Part shown: positions 1 to 11,598 of the stretch, one piece after another
Position numbering within the stretch: the first letter of the stretch is position 1
How the letters are laid out: each line of letters starts with the position of its first letter
Origin: Phytophthora colocasiae
Lineage: Eukaryota > Oomycota > Peronosporomycetes > Peronosporales > Peronosporaceae
Reading direction: 5' to 3'
Length of the DNA: 64,000 nt
Assembly: GCA_018806915.1 (NCBI GenBank)
Contig: JAGKQI010000003.1
Coordinates: 62,001-126,000 of the forward strand
The notes under the pieces: generated by a model
Told to the model about the DNA's origin: nothing
The model's input: only the letters and a program-made list of their open reading frames with translations
Databases searched by the model: none
Program-made: the position numbers and the translations under genes

Positions 1-720
1 CGCTCTCATCAGGAGACACTTCTAAAGCGTCAGTTGTAGTACTCTCCTCGCCCCCACCAGTCCCGTCGGTGGTAGGCTTCACATCTTCTTCGTCATCATC
101 TAGTTCTTCATCTGGTTCATCGGAAGCCGCTTCAAGGCTGGCTTCGGCAGTGATCGACTCACTATTTCTCGTTGTGGTTAAAGTCGACTCACTGTTGCTC
201 GTTGGAGTTATCGTCCACTCATCAGATCTCGTAAGGGTTATCGTCCACTCTTCATCTCTCGTAGGGTTTGTCTTCGATTCTTCATTTCTCATAGAGATTG
301 CTTTTTCTTCATTTTTGTTTGTTTCTTCATTCTCGTTCTCGCTCATTTCATCAATCACATCCGTATAAGGCTCGCAAATACTGTCATCGAAACCCAGGCG
401 GTCACTTCCGTTCTCATTCTCATTGTCTCTCGTCGTCTCGTCCACTCTAGTCGTCCAGTCACATTCAGCCACCTTAGGTTTCCGAAGGGGAGATCTCCTA
501 TAACTAGGATCAAACCTCCCAGTACTCCCTCTAGTTGGACGGTCATCCTGGTGTAGCTCTAAGTAGGAGTCCTTCATCAGGTCTCCCACATAGGCAGTCA
601 CCGTACACCTCTCTTCATCATCAGCTCTCTCAGCCATTCCATTCACAGTCTCATTCACTTCAATTTCCATCCGTTCACTCCTCACAGTTCCCAGAGAGGC
701 CACTGAGGCTGTACACTAAT
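1..720 (-). pseudogene. Older Gypsy element: acidic linker after gag (decayed)
   Basis: Reading leftward on the minus strand, a frame is open from about 700 to the window edge. It encodes a very acidic, Ser/Thr/Glu/Asn-rich stretch with repeated short units such as RNSES and RDEEW. It follows the zinc-knuckle segment at 809-1066 and would lead toward protease and RT beyond the left edge, as in Gypsy gag-pol linkers. Between about 720 and 830 all three frames are broken, so the reading frame is not continuous with the knuckle. No protease motif is visible before the edge. The strand and gene order fit the gag pieces to the right; the function is inferred from position only. Confidence 0.5.
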
Positions 721-808
721 CAGGTGTACGACGTCCAGTGTCTCTCATCAAGTCGTCCAGCTGGCAGGAGGAAGGCGCGACTCCTTCCTTCCCTTCCTCC
801 AGCCCCCA

Positions 809-1066
809 TCATTGCCTACCTGCGTTCGCAGTCGACGACCTAGAGTTCGACTTCTGAGCCAGCTGACTGAGCATCTCACGCGTAGGACAGTTCGCAACGA
901 CGTAGCCATCACCTCCACACAAGAAGCACGTCCGAGGACCTCGGCAGTACTGGTCGGTCGAGCGAGAGATCGAGTTGTAGTTAGTCGACGGCGGCGGGTT
1001 AGGCTGCTGAGGACGCTGGTAGACTCGAGGTAGCTCGCACTCGACGTTGATGTAGCCGTCTAACAT
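809..1066 (-). pseudogene. Older Gypsy element: nucleocapsid zinc-knuckle segment
   Basis: An 85-codon open stretch contains one CCHC-like knuckle, CFLCGGDGYVVANC. The spacing is CX2C-X4-?-X4-C, but the histidine position is tyrosine, so zinc binding would be weakened or lost. This is the nucleocapsid part of the minus-strand gag whose core lies at 1163-1760. A stop and frame change separate it from the core (1067-1162) and from the acidic linker to its left. Gag nucleocapsids bind element RNA, but this copy looks decayed. Confidence 0.6.
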
Positions 1067-1162
1067 TTCGTACAGACTGAGTTGTTCCGACGACAGTTCA
1101 AACGGCTACACCCTAAGGTGTGACAGCGGCCATACACTACGTGACCCTCTTGAGTGTACAGA

Positions 1163-1760
1163 TCAGGTCCCTGACCGATACCTCATCGGAGTAGCCGTCA
1201 AAGCTGAAGTAGACGGTTGAGACGGTACGGCGTACACTCCTTGAGTCGTGTTCGGAGCTAACTGGTACTGGACGGCGGCTACTGGAGGGGTAGTCTGTGA
1301 CGCTTGAGTCTGTTGCTGAATCAGCAAGTTCTGAGTCTGCTGCATCATAGCGAGCATCTGCTTCATCATGTCGTTGTTGGCGGTCTTGTTGGGCGGCTCG
1401 TCAGCAAAGTCGGTGTCGTCTTCCACGGGTAAGTGTTGGTTCTTGTACAGCAACACTGCCACAGCCTGAGGGATCGAGTTCACCAGAGAGGTGTCCAAAG
1501 TGTTCCTCCACTGCTTGTTCCGAAGTCCGGACAGGAAGTACTGGTATCTCATCTCGGGGTCGAAGCACTGAGCAGCGTCACACAGGCTCGAGATCAAGTC
1601 ATCCCACACTTCAGCAGACATGCCACGAGAGCGCTTCGTCTTCTTCAGTCGCTCGATCATCTGCAGAGGGGTCTGACAGATGAACTGGTTATGGAACCGC
1701 GTACGAAGAGTCTCGAAGTCGTTGATCTGAGAGTACGTCCACCACTTTTCACCAGTCTTA
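1163..1760 (-). pseudogene. Older Gypsy element: gag core, C-terminal part, split by the inner element
   Basis: The minus-strand frame reads a retrotransposon gag core ('FETLRTRFHNQF', 'SAEVWDDLISSL', 'MRYQYFLSGLRNKQWR', then a Gln-rich tail). It is open right up to 1760, where the inner element's LTR begins. Its upstream half continues at 19241 on the other side of the insertion. Removing 1761-19240 and one copy of the 4-bp duplication puts the codons back in phase (GGT AAG | ACT GGT), so the insertion interrupted a continuous frame. Gag-like packing and capsid roles are inferred from family; the element carries several other frame breaks. Confidence 0.75.
1757..1760. repeat. Target-site duplication, left copy (CTTA)
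   Basis: CTTA lies directly left of the 5' LTR; the same four bases follow the 3' LTR at 19241-19244. Ty3/Gypsy integrases usually leave 4-6 bp duplications, so this marks the whole 1761-19240 block as one insertion. Confidence 0.8.
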
Positions 1761-2282
1761 TGACACGTTGCTAATTACGATTTTCCGAGTGGATATGGAC
1801 GTTACGCTGTGATGTGATTGGATGTATACTGGGTTGTGGGAGAAAGGGAGATGTGGGACGAGGTTATGTCCCGTGCGACAACGATGGATCTGTGGAAGAA
1901 ACATATATATTAACCTTCACCTGTACTGCAAAGGGGCCCAAGAGATCAGAAGTGTTCCTCGGAAAAGTGCACAAACTCCGAGAGACAACAACACTCAGTC
2001 TGATCACCGGACTTTCCCCGACGATGAGTGCCTAAAGGTTGGCAGAAAGTCTATCAGAAGAATGTATCTCTGCGAGACCTCATCCCGTTGCCGTCCAGCG
2101 TGACGATGATGGTTCAAGGAATACTATTTACCCACAAGATACCAAGTATCGCGCACCGGACGTAGCGCACCCCGCGCATACCCCAATTGGACTTCGTGCG
2201 TTGTAGCATACGTGCTCCGCACTCTAAAAACACTCATGGATTTCTGGTATCACTCATGGAAACTCTGATATCACACCATGAA

Positions 2283-2360
2283 GTCTGACGTACATGAAGT
2301 CCGACGTACATGAGTCCGACGTACATGAGTCCGACGTACATGAGTCCGATGTACATGATT
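2283..2360 (+). repeat. Tandem 15-mer block in the 5' LTR
   Basis: Four to five head-to-tail copies of GTCCGACGTACATGA (with GTCTGACGTACATGAA and GTCCGATGTACATGA variants), followed by looser copies to about 2560 (TCTGGTGAACA, TCCGATGAACA). The same block is in the 3' LTR at about 17898-17975. Variants of this motif also occur inside gag, pol and the antisense gene. Confidence 0.8.
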
Positions 2361-3118
2361 CTGGTGAACAAGTCTGATGTGTCCGGCTTATACAAGCAAT
2401 ATTCCAGACATCACCAGTTTCCGATGAACAGACTCCGACGTACAAGACTCTGATGATCAGACCCAAGTGTCACGACTCTGGTATTACGACTCTGATGTAC
2501 ATGATTCCGGAGCACATGGTTCCGATGAACATGTCTCCGACGCACATGATTCCAGACCCTGATGAACAGGATACCAGACTCTGACACTCTGAAGTCCACC
2601 CCATGCTGAAACCAAGTGTACCCAACACGACCTCACGCAATCAAGTGAAACGCAACCCACTCATCCCTGTAATGTCATCATTAAGTGTCGACTCAACAAT
2701 ATCCGCTGTACCGACTACAATAGTGAACCCAAGTGAAAGTTCCTAAGTAATACTGAGACCAAGTGTATATGAGAATATGGAAGACAGAAGACAGAGAGAT
2801 ACGAGATAGATAACCAGAGTTCAATTTGATCGGTACCCCCGAGTTAAATTTGCGTTACAACCCCAAGGTCGATTCGTCGGTTCTTTGGAAAGTGTAAGGC
2901 CACGACAAGGCTTTGAGTCGTGTGATCTCTCACCTATCAAGCCCCTTTAGGTGGAGATCAGCGTAACGTAGAGACCTGAGAGGACCCACCTATTCCATTT
3001 CCTAGTTGGGCGGTAGCCCATTTCATATTGTACGTTTGGACAGGTTTTGGGAGCTAGACAGTCGCTCTCAAGACGCTCGGTAGACTGTTATATAACTGAT
3101 AGTGTATTGGTTTATTTT

Positions 3119-3135
3119 CCTCTATATATTAGAGG
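3119..3135 (+). promoter_or_regulatory. Probable LTR promoter: TATA box in a short hairpin
   Basis: CCTCTATATATTAGAGG is a TATA-like core whose flanks are complementary (CCTCTA/TAGAGG). It is followed by GGTGGTGCGCGAAAG, which is conserved. The related element at 58934-60618 has CCTCTATATAAGAGGG followed by TGGTGCGCGAACG at the equivalent place, so the motif is conserved between diverged LTRs. This fits a core promoter; the transcription start is not determined. Confidence 0.55.
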
Positions 3136-3629
3136 GTGGTGCGCGAAAGTTGCAGGATTACCAGACAGACCAGGTGTCTGGTGAATATTTCCCTAGTTGA
3201 CCTGGAGAACTAGCCCACTGCTCAAGGGCCAGGAAAGAATAAGAGCAGCTACATATTTGTATATCGGAACTCTATATTGCGGCTATCTCGGAAGTCTAGT
3301 GACAGGACTTCCCATTGTATTAATTTCTCTTTTGACTCCAGAAATCTCCGGCGTACACAAGTGCTCACCGGAAAACGTTCGACTCTCAAGCGCTCCTGTG
3401 AGGACCAGAAGGACATCCGACGGTCTACGCAAGGAACCCCCACTCTCACACACAAACTCTCACGACCCCGGCGAGGGTCTCATTACCAAGACAACGAACC
3501 TACGAGGACAGCACAAGGTAACACACGCCCACCTTGCTGTGCGACTCTGGTATTACATCAGTAGTCGCACTTCCAGGTTCACTGTACGCCCCTGCACCGC
3601 GGTAAAAGTTGCACCGACTTCGCGACAAC

Positions 3630-3646
3630 TGGTGCGCGTGCCCTGA
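3630..3646 (+). other. Primer-binding site of the inner Gypsy element
   Basis: Two bases after the 5' LTR comes TGGTGCGCGTGCCCTGA. It would pair with a tRNA 3' end reading ...GCACGCGCACCA. Position and the leading TGG are as expected for a tRNA-primed LTR element. I cannot name the tRNA without a tRNA list for the genome. Confidence 0.65.
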
Positions 3647-3719
3647 TCTTGGTATCGTGATATCGCCGGATCTAAGAGAGTTTGAGAAGAGGGTTTCCTG
3701 TCAAGCGTCTATATTCAAG

Positions 3720-4474
3720 ATGGCTTCACATGGAACTACGAGAGGAGGACGTCGAGGACGCGGTGGTCGCAGTATGGCGACACGTCAGTCGAAGCGTCTT
3801 CAAGGTCTTCCGCCTGACGAACAACCCGGTTGGATGCTGTTCAGAAGGCGGCACGCGAGAAGAGGAAGGCTGCACGTGAGAAGGAAGCAGTCGAGGAGGT
3901 GAACGTCCCGGAACCGGCGGTCGAAGATCAGCCTGCTGCGGAGCCTGAAGCCCAAGAGACACCCGATGTGTCTGGCGAACAAGGTTCTGAGGAAGGTCCG
4001 TCCGAAGCTGAAGCTTCTGGTGACGAGGTGGCCACTACCCGTGAGGGTGGCGATGAGGCGTCTGAGGGAGGCGCCGGCGTGGTTGAGTCCCCGGTGGTCA
4101 TTGACTTGTGTTCTGAGTCGACGACTTCTGGGAAGTCCGTGGGGGAAGTGAAGACGGAACCCGGACTGGTTGATGGACGTGTCTCGAAGACTCCAAAGTC
4201 TAAAGACACTCCGATGTCCGATGACATGCCGATGAAGTCCGAAGATTCTCTGAAGACACCGTCTGATGAGTCTGGGAGGGCCGATTCGCTGGATGGAGAA
4301 CGTGCCCTGAAGTACGTACGCCGTAAGTTCCGCCGCTGGAGGGACATGGACGCTGGAAGAATTGTTCCGCCGAGCGTCGAATACGCCTGGCGAACAGCGA
4401 AGCCTGACGCAATTGTCTTTCAGAAGGCTGCGGCAGCGACGGGCGACTACATCAAGTGGCGGTGTTCTCTTTAG
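3720..4474 (+). pseudogene. Gag part 1: basic head and long acidic region
   Basis: Start chosen at the ATG at 3720, which opens a Gly/Arg-rich head (GGRRGRGGR). About 36 codons in, near 3829, the frame must shift by one base to enter the next open frame, a lysine/alanine helix then a Glu/Pro/Ser-rich acidic region of about 200 codons. The shift falls in a short T run (CGGTTGG), so it is either decay or a base-calling error. The segment contains VVIDLCS, a possible SUMO-interaction-like motif, and repeated KSED/KTPxD units. It ends at a stop at 4474, where the next gag frame overlaps. The role is inferred from position: N-terminal gag. Confidence 0.6.
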
Positions 4475-5523
4475 TATTTCCAGAAGACATGTGGATATCG
4501 GAGTTCTGCTTGAGGCGCCATAGTTTCGGCCGAATCCAAGACTTGTCGTACGTCGAGATCTCGATGAATACTCTGACGGCACCCGAATGCGTCGCTGTCC
4601 TTCAGACGATGCTGTATGAAGCAGGATTTGCGTTCCAAAATTTGCTACCGAGGTGGTCTCAGACCCAAGCGTCTGCTATCTTCGAACCTCAAGTGCGCAG
4701 TGTGGCGACGGAGCTTCAGAGCCGACTTGCTGAAGAACTGGTTGAGTGGGCCACTGTGACCGCCAGGTCACAGGTCAATCGACTCCCAGAAGACACAAAA
4801 GCAGGCAACGAAGCACGTCAAGGCGAAGCTGATGGTATATTACGCGATGAGAAGGCTGACCTACAGGGACGACAGTTGATCATGAGACTCCGGGTTACCG
4901 GACTCAGAGTCACACATAGTTCCGACGGGTCCAGCAGTGGAGAACCGCCGCAGTCCAAGCGCCTGCAACATGGTCCGCCGCGCCCACAAGTCTCGTCGAC
5001 ACCATCTGCACTGTCGACGCCATCGCTGAGTTCGCTGCCGGTATACGAGAGTCACTCTGATAGCACTCGTTTGGAGTCTGGTGTACCAATGTCGGAAGAT
5101 CGAGGTAGCTCTCTGATGACTGATGCGCCTGTGCCAAGTGTCATTGGGACCTCGCGTACGTCTGATGACCACTCGTCGGCACTCCAGACCTCTCGTGGAA
5201 GTTCCACAGACTCGTCGCTGATGTCTATGAGTCGAGGGGCGTCATCGCATATGCCAGTGTCAGTTGGAGGTTTGGCGATGATCGCCCAAGGTGCTGATGC
5301 CGGAGGAATGCTGGCCGGAGAATCTATGGGAATCCACGTGACACGAACACTGATGCCGGTGAAGTCGGAGCCCGATGACTTCGAGATGTTGGAAGAGAAG
5401 CCGGAGTTTCCAGAAGTGAAGTCCGAGAGACAGTTGTCTACCAGAGATTCTGTTCGCCGGACGCTCCATCATTGTCCGTCTCGAGTCGTGGGAGAAGCCA
5501 CCAGAGCAGGCACCAGAGTCTGA
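4456..5523 (+). pseudogene. Gag part 2: helical domain and Ser-rich linker
   Basis: Frame following part 1 after a frameshift near 4460. It has a helical region (about 4490-4790, 'LQTMLYEAGFAFQNLL', 'SRLAEELVEWATVTAR') and then a long Ser/Thr/Pro-rich linker. The same protein is encoded without breaks in the related element at the right edge (from 'VEWATVT' on), which proves this is real coding sequence. The frame is lost near 5470, where the related copy continues straight into the coiled coil. Unknown function within gag. Confidence 0.65.
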
Positions 5524-7520
5524 AGAGCGAGGATCATCAGAAAGTGTCTTCCAGACGCTTGAGTTCCGTTGTGTCAAGCCACACACGAAGTTCCCAGAGA
5601 TCAGGCCCAGCGCAGATCGAATTGAACGCTATGCGGCAGCAGCAGGAATGGCAGCGTCGAATGGAACAGGAGCAGAAGGAATTTCTGGCCAGAGAACGTC
5701 TGGAATCCATGGAGCGTGTACGTCGACGTGAACAACGGGAACTTGATACGCGCCAGCAGATCCAGACACTTACCGACCGACTACTCGAGTCTGAGAGCGC
5801 CAGACTGGAAGCCCAGAGACGCATGGATGACTTGGAAGAACGTCGGAGTCAAGCGTCAGAGTCCAAGCTCAAGTATCATTCGAAATCGTCTGAGAGACAG
5901 GTGTCCGACGAACAAGTTTCTGGTGAACAGTTTTCCGATGTACAGCGTCTGGAGACCGAGTTTGCAGATCTCTGGAAACAACGGGAAGACGAGGCCGAAG
6001 CCGAACGTGCGCGTTGGGCAGACGAGCTGAAACGTGACTGGATTTCGCAAATGGAGACCTTACGACAGCGGGTGCACGACGTGGAGTCGGAGCGCGACAG
6101 GGAGCGGGAAAGTTCCCAGAACATGCAGCGCTTCCAGGCCGCAGAATTGAGGAACCTTCGTGCAACATTGTCCCAAGTTCAAAGGGTCGCCCACCCTGAA
6201 GTAGCAACTTCAAGTCGGATCTCCGGTGAACATGACCCTAAACCGGCAACCGGACCTCTGGTGAACAGTCGGGATACGGGAGATTGCACACCTGGGGTTA
6301 GGGGATCAGAAGAAGTCGCCGGTAGGGGTAGGGTTACACCCATTAAAACGACGGAGGCCTTCCATACGCCTCTTCCCCTACGGAGATCGACCGACACCAA
6401 GCGCGCGAAGGCTGGAAGGCATGGCGCGGTCACCGCGGCCGCTACGACGACCCAGACGGCTCAAGCGGCTCCCCTGACCGAGGTCAAGACTGAAGGAAGG
6501 CGCCCAGCGACTCCCAGACGCGAAGGACACCGGAAATCAAGTGAAAGACGCTCCAAAGATGGCCGGGACGCTCCTCGAAGGCCTGGAAGACGCAGGAATG
6601 ACCCAGACCCGGGTGGAAGTTCTAGTGGCTCAAGCTCGGACTCCAGTGATTCGTCTTCTGACGACTTGGACCCTCCGGAGGTTGTAAACCTGTCTTCTGC
6701 GTCCCAGGGACAAGCTGGAGCGACCCTGTTGACTATGAGGCCATTCATAAACTCCAGTATTATCGGAGAATTTGATCCCCGAGCGACACTGCGGGAGCGT
6801 GTTCACTGGTGGGAGCGCTTCGTGAACATGGCATCTCAGGGAGCGTGGACAAAAAAGACCCGCATACAGGAACTCAAGCTGAAGCTCCCGGTGTCTGCCA
6901 GAGATTGGTTCAACCAGCTCCCGAAGAGTGTTTCCCGTGACTGGAAGGAATTATCATCGGAGTTTCGCAGGCGCTATTGCAAGGCCCGGTCATCATACTC
7001 CGAGAGATATTTCACGATGGAAATGAAGAGTTCCGAGACTCCGTTGGACTTCTTTTACCGCCTGAACTCGGCCGCCGGGAAAGCTGAGGTGGACTTCAGA
7101 AGATCCTCCAGACGCCTGGAGAAACACGTTCTGAGGTACATCACCAAGCTGGAGGACGAGCGTCTGAAGATCGCGTTACAAGGCCGGAAGTTCAGGAGTA
7201 TCTCGGACTTGGAATATGCTTTGCAACAGGACGAAGATGTCTGGCGAACTGCTGATCAGGATACTACGACCACCAGACATCGGGACTTCCGAGCGGACAA
7301 TCTCCCACGCGGACAGTTTAAGCCAAAGCGTATGGGGAAGACTTACGTCGCCCGAGAAGCAGACTCAGATGGCTCAGATGATGAAGACGCTGACGCCCGA
7401 ACTCAAGAGAGGGACGCCAGAACCTCGACGTCAGAGTATAACCGAGAAATGTCTGGTGTACAATCTTCGTCTGGTGTACAATCTTCGTCTAGCTGCCTCT
7501 CAGGCGCCTGGTGGTGCTGA
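5472..7520 (+). pseudogene. Gag part 3: coiled coil and capsid-like core
   Basis: An open frame of 682 codons. About 5620-6200 is a long Gln/Glu/Arg coiled coil ('MRQQQEWQRRMEQEQKEF'). Then a basic, Pro/Ser-rich hinge, and from about 6720 a Gypsy-type capsid core: 'VHWWERFVNMA', 'ARDWFNQLP', 'WKELSSEFRRRYC', 'ETPLDFFYRLNSAAGKA'. The related right-edge element matches this closely. The coil contains the repeat VSDEQ-VSGEQ-FSDVQ encoded by variants of the LTR motif. The frame ends at 7520 after two copies of TCTGGTGTACAATCTTCG; the nucleocapsid continues in another frame. Confidence 0.85.
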
Positions 7521-7936
7521 TTGGACTCAGACTCTGACAAACGAAGTTTATCGGGTCATGGACAACATGGGATGGCGACCGCAGCCCCAGTCTCCCCGAG
7601 GATCATCAGGTCATGACTTCCAGCAGACACGTCGTGATAATTCTGACTACTGGAACAAGTTTTGCGAGAAGTGTCGCCGCTCAGGTCATTCGGAGGAGAG
7701 CTGCTGGAGAGACATTGTCTGTGATCGGTGTCAGGAGAACGGTCACCTGATCAGGATGTGCCGAGTACCGCCATGTGAGGTTTGCGGAAAGGTGCACTCT
7801 GGGAGACCATGCGAAGACATCAAGACTCTGGAATCCCTCAAGAAACTAGCCCGTCAAGGTACACTGAAGGACCTGCCGGATCACCTGCTGGAGAAGCTCT
7901 TGGGTGACGAGGCTGACTCTGGGAAACAGTTAAACT
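7490..7936 (+). pseudogene. Gag part 4: nucleocapsid with three zinc knuckles
   Basis: Continuation of gag after a frameshift near 7490. It carries CEKCRRSGHSEESC and CDRCQENGHLIRMC, both perfect CX2CX4HX4C knuckles, and a third variant, CEVCGKVHSGRPC (CX2CX3HX4C). Knuckles bind the element RNA during packaging. A Leu/Lys helix follows to the stop at 7934-7936. Pol begins about 120 bases later in a different frame, so gag and pol were not one simple frame in this copy. Confidence 0.85.
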
Positions 7937-8054
7937 AGCAAGCCCGTCGGATGGGGATCCAAAACGCGCCGGGCAAGGCATACCCCCAGAGTTATGTGTT
8001 CTAGTGTACGTAGGACCGGAGCTGAAAACGACCCAACATAAAAATCAACATTGC

Positions 8055-10946
8055 ATGACCGCTTTAGCTCAAGAATCAGCCATGTCTTCCGAAATTCCGC
8101 GTCTGAGAGACAGTTCATCGGACTTTCCGAGAGACTGTTCACCGGACTTTCCGAAGGACAATGAATCGCCTCCGGACGACACAATCCAGTTTCGTCTGAA
8201 AGACGGGGAGTGTTATGGCTGGTGGGAGGATCACTACCCTGATCCTGCAAAGCGTGATGTGGTTATGGTGCATGGCGCTGTCAATGATCATCGGACCAAG
8301 ATTCCCCTGGACACCGGTGCGACTATCAACATCCTGAGTTACGACTTTGCGCGTAAGCTCGGACTCAGGCTCAAGTCACACGAACAAACAAGGGTGTCTG
8401 GGATGGGAGGCGTTCCGACGTACATTGGTGCCAGTGCTGAGATCAAGCCGACTCTCGGACCGAAAGTGGTTTACATTGTTGATGTCTGGGTTGCGAATAT
8501 CGGCGAAGGTATAAACGTGCTATTGGGAATGGGATTCATGTTCGCCGCTGGTCTGAGGATCAGCGTTCGCGAGGGACTGGTATCTATGCCAGACGAAGTC
8601 GTGGTGATGATGTGCAGCTGGGAGCCTGGTGATCACATCGGCAGGAACAGGTCCATCAGACCAAGTGAAGCTGTACTTCTGAGACCTGGTGAAGAATTCA
8701 TTGTTCGGATCGACTATGAACCGACGAACCCACAACGAGAAGTCGTGTGGGCGGGACGTGGAGATCGTTGGGTGACCCAACTGATTTATGCAGCCCGGTC
8801 GTGGCCTGTGGCGGTGCGCGTGGTGAACATCTCTGACAAGAATACTAGGGTGAATGAATTTTCGGATGTTGCAAGGATTGTGGAGTATGGATTTTTCCCA
8901 CGACATGGTCGCTTTGTACGGCCAGGCTCTGCAGCCTACCGTGACTGGGAAGTTTTGATTCTGGAGAACACTCCGTCACCAGAGACGAAGAAACGTCTGA
9001 AGGCCGAAGCTGACTTGGAGGATCTGATACCTCAACCTCCGTGTGTGGATCACCCGGTATACCCGTGGCCAACTGAAATTTTACAGCGCCCGAGGCTGGA
9101 CAATGCTCGAGTACAGTTTGTGAGGCCTACTTTGGTCCCACGAACAAAACAAGTTCGTTTCGCTTTGGATGTGGCTACGCAGACAGATGACTGGTTGGGT
9201 GCCGGAGAAGAGGAGACCCGAGATACCGCTGTGGACACCAGAGATCTGGAATTGTCGTCAGAGAAAATGACTCCGAAAGACTCCGGAGCCACGTCTGGAA
9301 TTCCGAGTAACATTATCGAGGATGAAATCACCCTGAGTGTTTCTGGTGAACTGTCCATGGGAGATGAGGATCCGACAGATTGTTCATGGGACATCCCAAT
9401 CCAGAGTATGCCAGGCACCCCTGTGGAAAAGCTCCGAGCCGAGTACGAGCGGTGCATGCGAGTCACGAATGAGGAACTGGATCTGGAACCCGGTATCTAT
9501 ATACAGGAAGGAACAGAGCAACTCTCTCAATTACGTGACCAACTGGTTATGCTACCTGAATTGGAAGATTTGACCCCTGAATGCGACATCGACAAGGCTG
9601 ACGTCGGAGTACCCGGGAAAACGACACCGGAAATGGAGCAGAAACTCAGGGATATCTTAAAGTATCACCGGAAAATCTTTCTGGGAGACGGCAATGCCGC
9701 ACCTGCCCCGGCAAGGGGCGTGGTCTGTGACTTGGACGTGGGAGACGCTAAACCTGTTGCCCAACGTCCGAGGTCCGTTGCCCCCCACCTGATGATCAAG
9801 GTGTACGAACTTCTGAAGAAGCTCCTGGAGACCGGACTCATCGAGTATTCGACTTCGCCCTGGGCATCACCAATAGTGATTGTTCTCAAGAAGAATGGTG
9901 TGGATATACGCATGTGCATTGATTATCGAGTGGTGAATGGTTTCATCCAGTTGTCGCGCTATCCCTTGCCCCTGATAGACGATCTGTTGATTGGTTTTGA
10001 GGCAGCACTGTGGTTTATGAGTCTGGATATGGCGAGTGGTTTTTGGGCTATTCGAATGACGAAGCGTGCAAGGCTGATCTCAGCGTTCATCTGCCCATTT
10101 GGACACTTCCAGTGGGTAAGAATGCCTTTTGGTCTGAAGAACGCCCCTCTGGTATACCAGGCTATGCTGGATAACTGCCTGTGGGGGTTTGTGCGATTGT
10201 CACCTGAAGAAGAAGCTGAGGTTGACTCCGATGTGCTGGAATTCCTGAAGTTAGAACCCCAGAACTCTGATGTACATGGTCTGATGTCTGGTGAACAACT
10301 TCAGAACTCTGATGAACACATGGCAGAGGTTCCGGTGCTCACCGACCAAATGACTGTCTTTCAGAGGAACATCCCAGTCCCGTCCTTCATGGGACCGGTA
10401 CTCGGTCGAAGTTCCTACATTGACGACATTGCTCATGGGGCACCCACCTGGGATCAACTTTGTGAAGACCTGAACGCCTTGCTTTTCAGACTCAGATACT
10501 GGAACATTTCTGTGAGCTTGCCCAAGAGCGAGTTCGGGAAGCTGACGATTCCTTATCTGTCGCATGAGATCAGTGCTGAAGGACTGAGAGCCACGCCGAA
10601 GATCGTCAAGGGAGTGGAGGAATTGCCGTTCCCGTCGACACTCAAGGGAGTACAGAGTTTCATGGGAAGTCTGAATTACTACAACAAGTTTATCGAAGAC
10701 TTAAGGTTGATCGCTGCTGTGCTCTACGAGTTGTCCGATGAACTGATTCGCGCTGGTCGAGATTTGGCTCGAGCGAAGGAGGCCTTTGAGATCCTGAAGC
10801 GCAAGATTGTCTCGACACCGCTCCTCAGACACCCAGATCGCACCAGACCTTCCTCATGCGAACCCGTGCGCTGCTTCAGCCGTCTTGGGACAGGAGTACG
10901 ATGGAGTGATACACCCCGTACGGTTCACTGGACGTGTGCTGAATGA
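8055..10946 (+). pseudogene. Pol part 1: aspartic protease and reverse transcriptase
   Basis: The first ATG in the frame is at 8055 (the frame opens at 8004). Protease: LDTGATINIL at about 8306-8335 and VLLGMGF at about 8520. RT from about 9730: PWASPIV, RMCIDYRVVN, SLDMASGFWAI (first catalytic Asp), FGLKNAP, YIDDI (about 10417), SFMGSLNYY. All core RT motifs are present. About 89 residues separate NAP from YIDD, far more than the roughly 20 usual in Ty3/Gypsy, and this insert carries copies of the LTR motif (NSDVHGLMSGEQLQNSDEH). The frame breaks near 10850 inside the first RNase H. Enzyme roles follow from family; this copy is interrupted. Confidence 0.88.
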
Positions 10947-11598
10947 GGCAGAACTCCGGTATCACATCGCAGAGAAAGTAGTCATAGCGATCCTCAGGGT
11001 TCTGGAGAACTTTCGGGCTCTGGTGAACACGAGTCCCGTGATCACGGTGTATACCAGACATTCGGTTTTAAAATGGCTCCTGTCATCCAGTTCGGCTGAT
11101 GGTCGGAACGTGAAGTGGGGATTGAAGTTGTCACATTGGAATTTGGAGATTCGCAGGATCAAGCGAGATGAAGATGGTCTCCCAGCTATTCTTGGAGCGG
11201 GCATCACACCCCGTGAACACCTCGATGAGGTCTCTGAAAACCTCATCCCCGTCAAGGGGCGAGTCAAACCTCCAGCACCCATTAGCGTGGAGATGCTAGA
11301 GGCTGATTACCGAGGTTGTGTTCTGAGTTTTGATGGTGCCGCCAAGACATCCACTCGCTTGGGAAGCTGCGGATGTGTGCTCTGGGAGCTCCCTGGTTGG
11401 AACATCCTGGAAGCCCAAGGGTTCGCTCTGAAAGACGTCACTGTGAATGACTCAGAATACTGTGGTCTGATCAATGGATTGAAGTTAGCTTTGGAACGTG
11501 GTATCCGAGACTTGGTGGTTGTCGGAGACTCCCGTATCGCTATCCAGCAAGCTCAAGGTCTGATTAATTGTAATCAGCCGAACCTGCAGCGGAATTAG
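10807..11598 (+). pseudogene. Pol part 2: degenerate Ty3 RNase H plus added plant/archaeal-type RNase H
   Basis: After a frameshift near 10850 the frame gives AVLGQEYDG, VLNEAELRYHIAEKVV and VYTRHSVLKWLL, the second half of a Ty3-type RNase H. Two hallmarks are changed: the usual TDH is TRH, and the C-terminal ADxLSR is replaced by DEDGLPAIL. A second RNase H follows at about 11320-11690: LSFDGAAK, NDSEYCGLINGLKLALERG, VVGDSRIAIQQ, with the last Asp in REFNQAADYL across another frameshift near 11580. This D-E-D-D set is intact and resembles the cellular/archaeal type. It removes RNA from the RNA/DNA hybrid; the first domain is probably structural only. Confidence 0.82.

Larger units (their letters stand above)
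1761..3627 (+). repeat. 5' LTR of the inner Gypsy element
   Basis: 1867 bp, matching 17373-19240. It holds a tandem 15-mer block (2283-2360), a TATA-containing hairpin (3119-3135) and many short ORFs that are not genes. Relative to the 3' LTR it has an extra segment of about 25 bp near 2828-2852 and lacks about 20 bp near 3007. The LTR would supply promoter and polyadenylation signals. Confidence 0.92.

Noticed and set aside
69..368. Serine/valine-rich plus-strand ORF
   Set aside because: It is the mirror of the acidic minus-strand linker of the older element; its repeats reflect that sequence.
2283..2600. CRISPR-like array in the LTR
   Set aside because: The units are 15-bp head-to-tail repeats without unique spacers, in a eukaryotic LTR.
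3197..3646. 149-codon ORF in the 5' LTR, with a copy in the 3' LTR
   Set aside because: It spans the LTR/primer-site junction and has no protein-like features; other LTR ORFs are equally unsupported.
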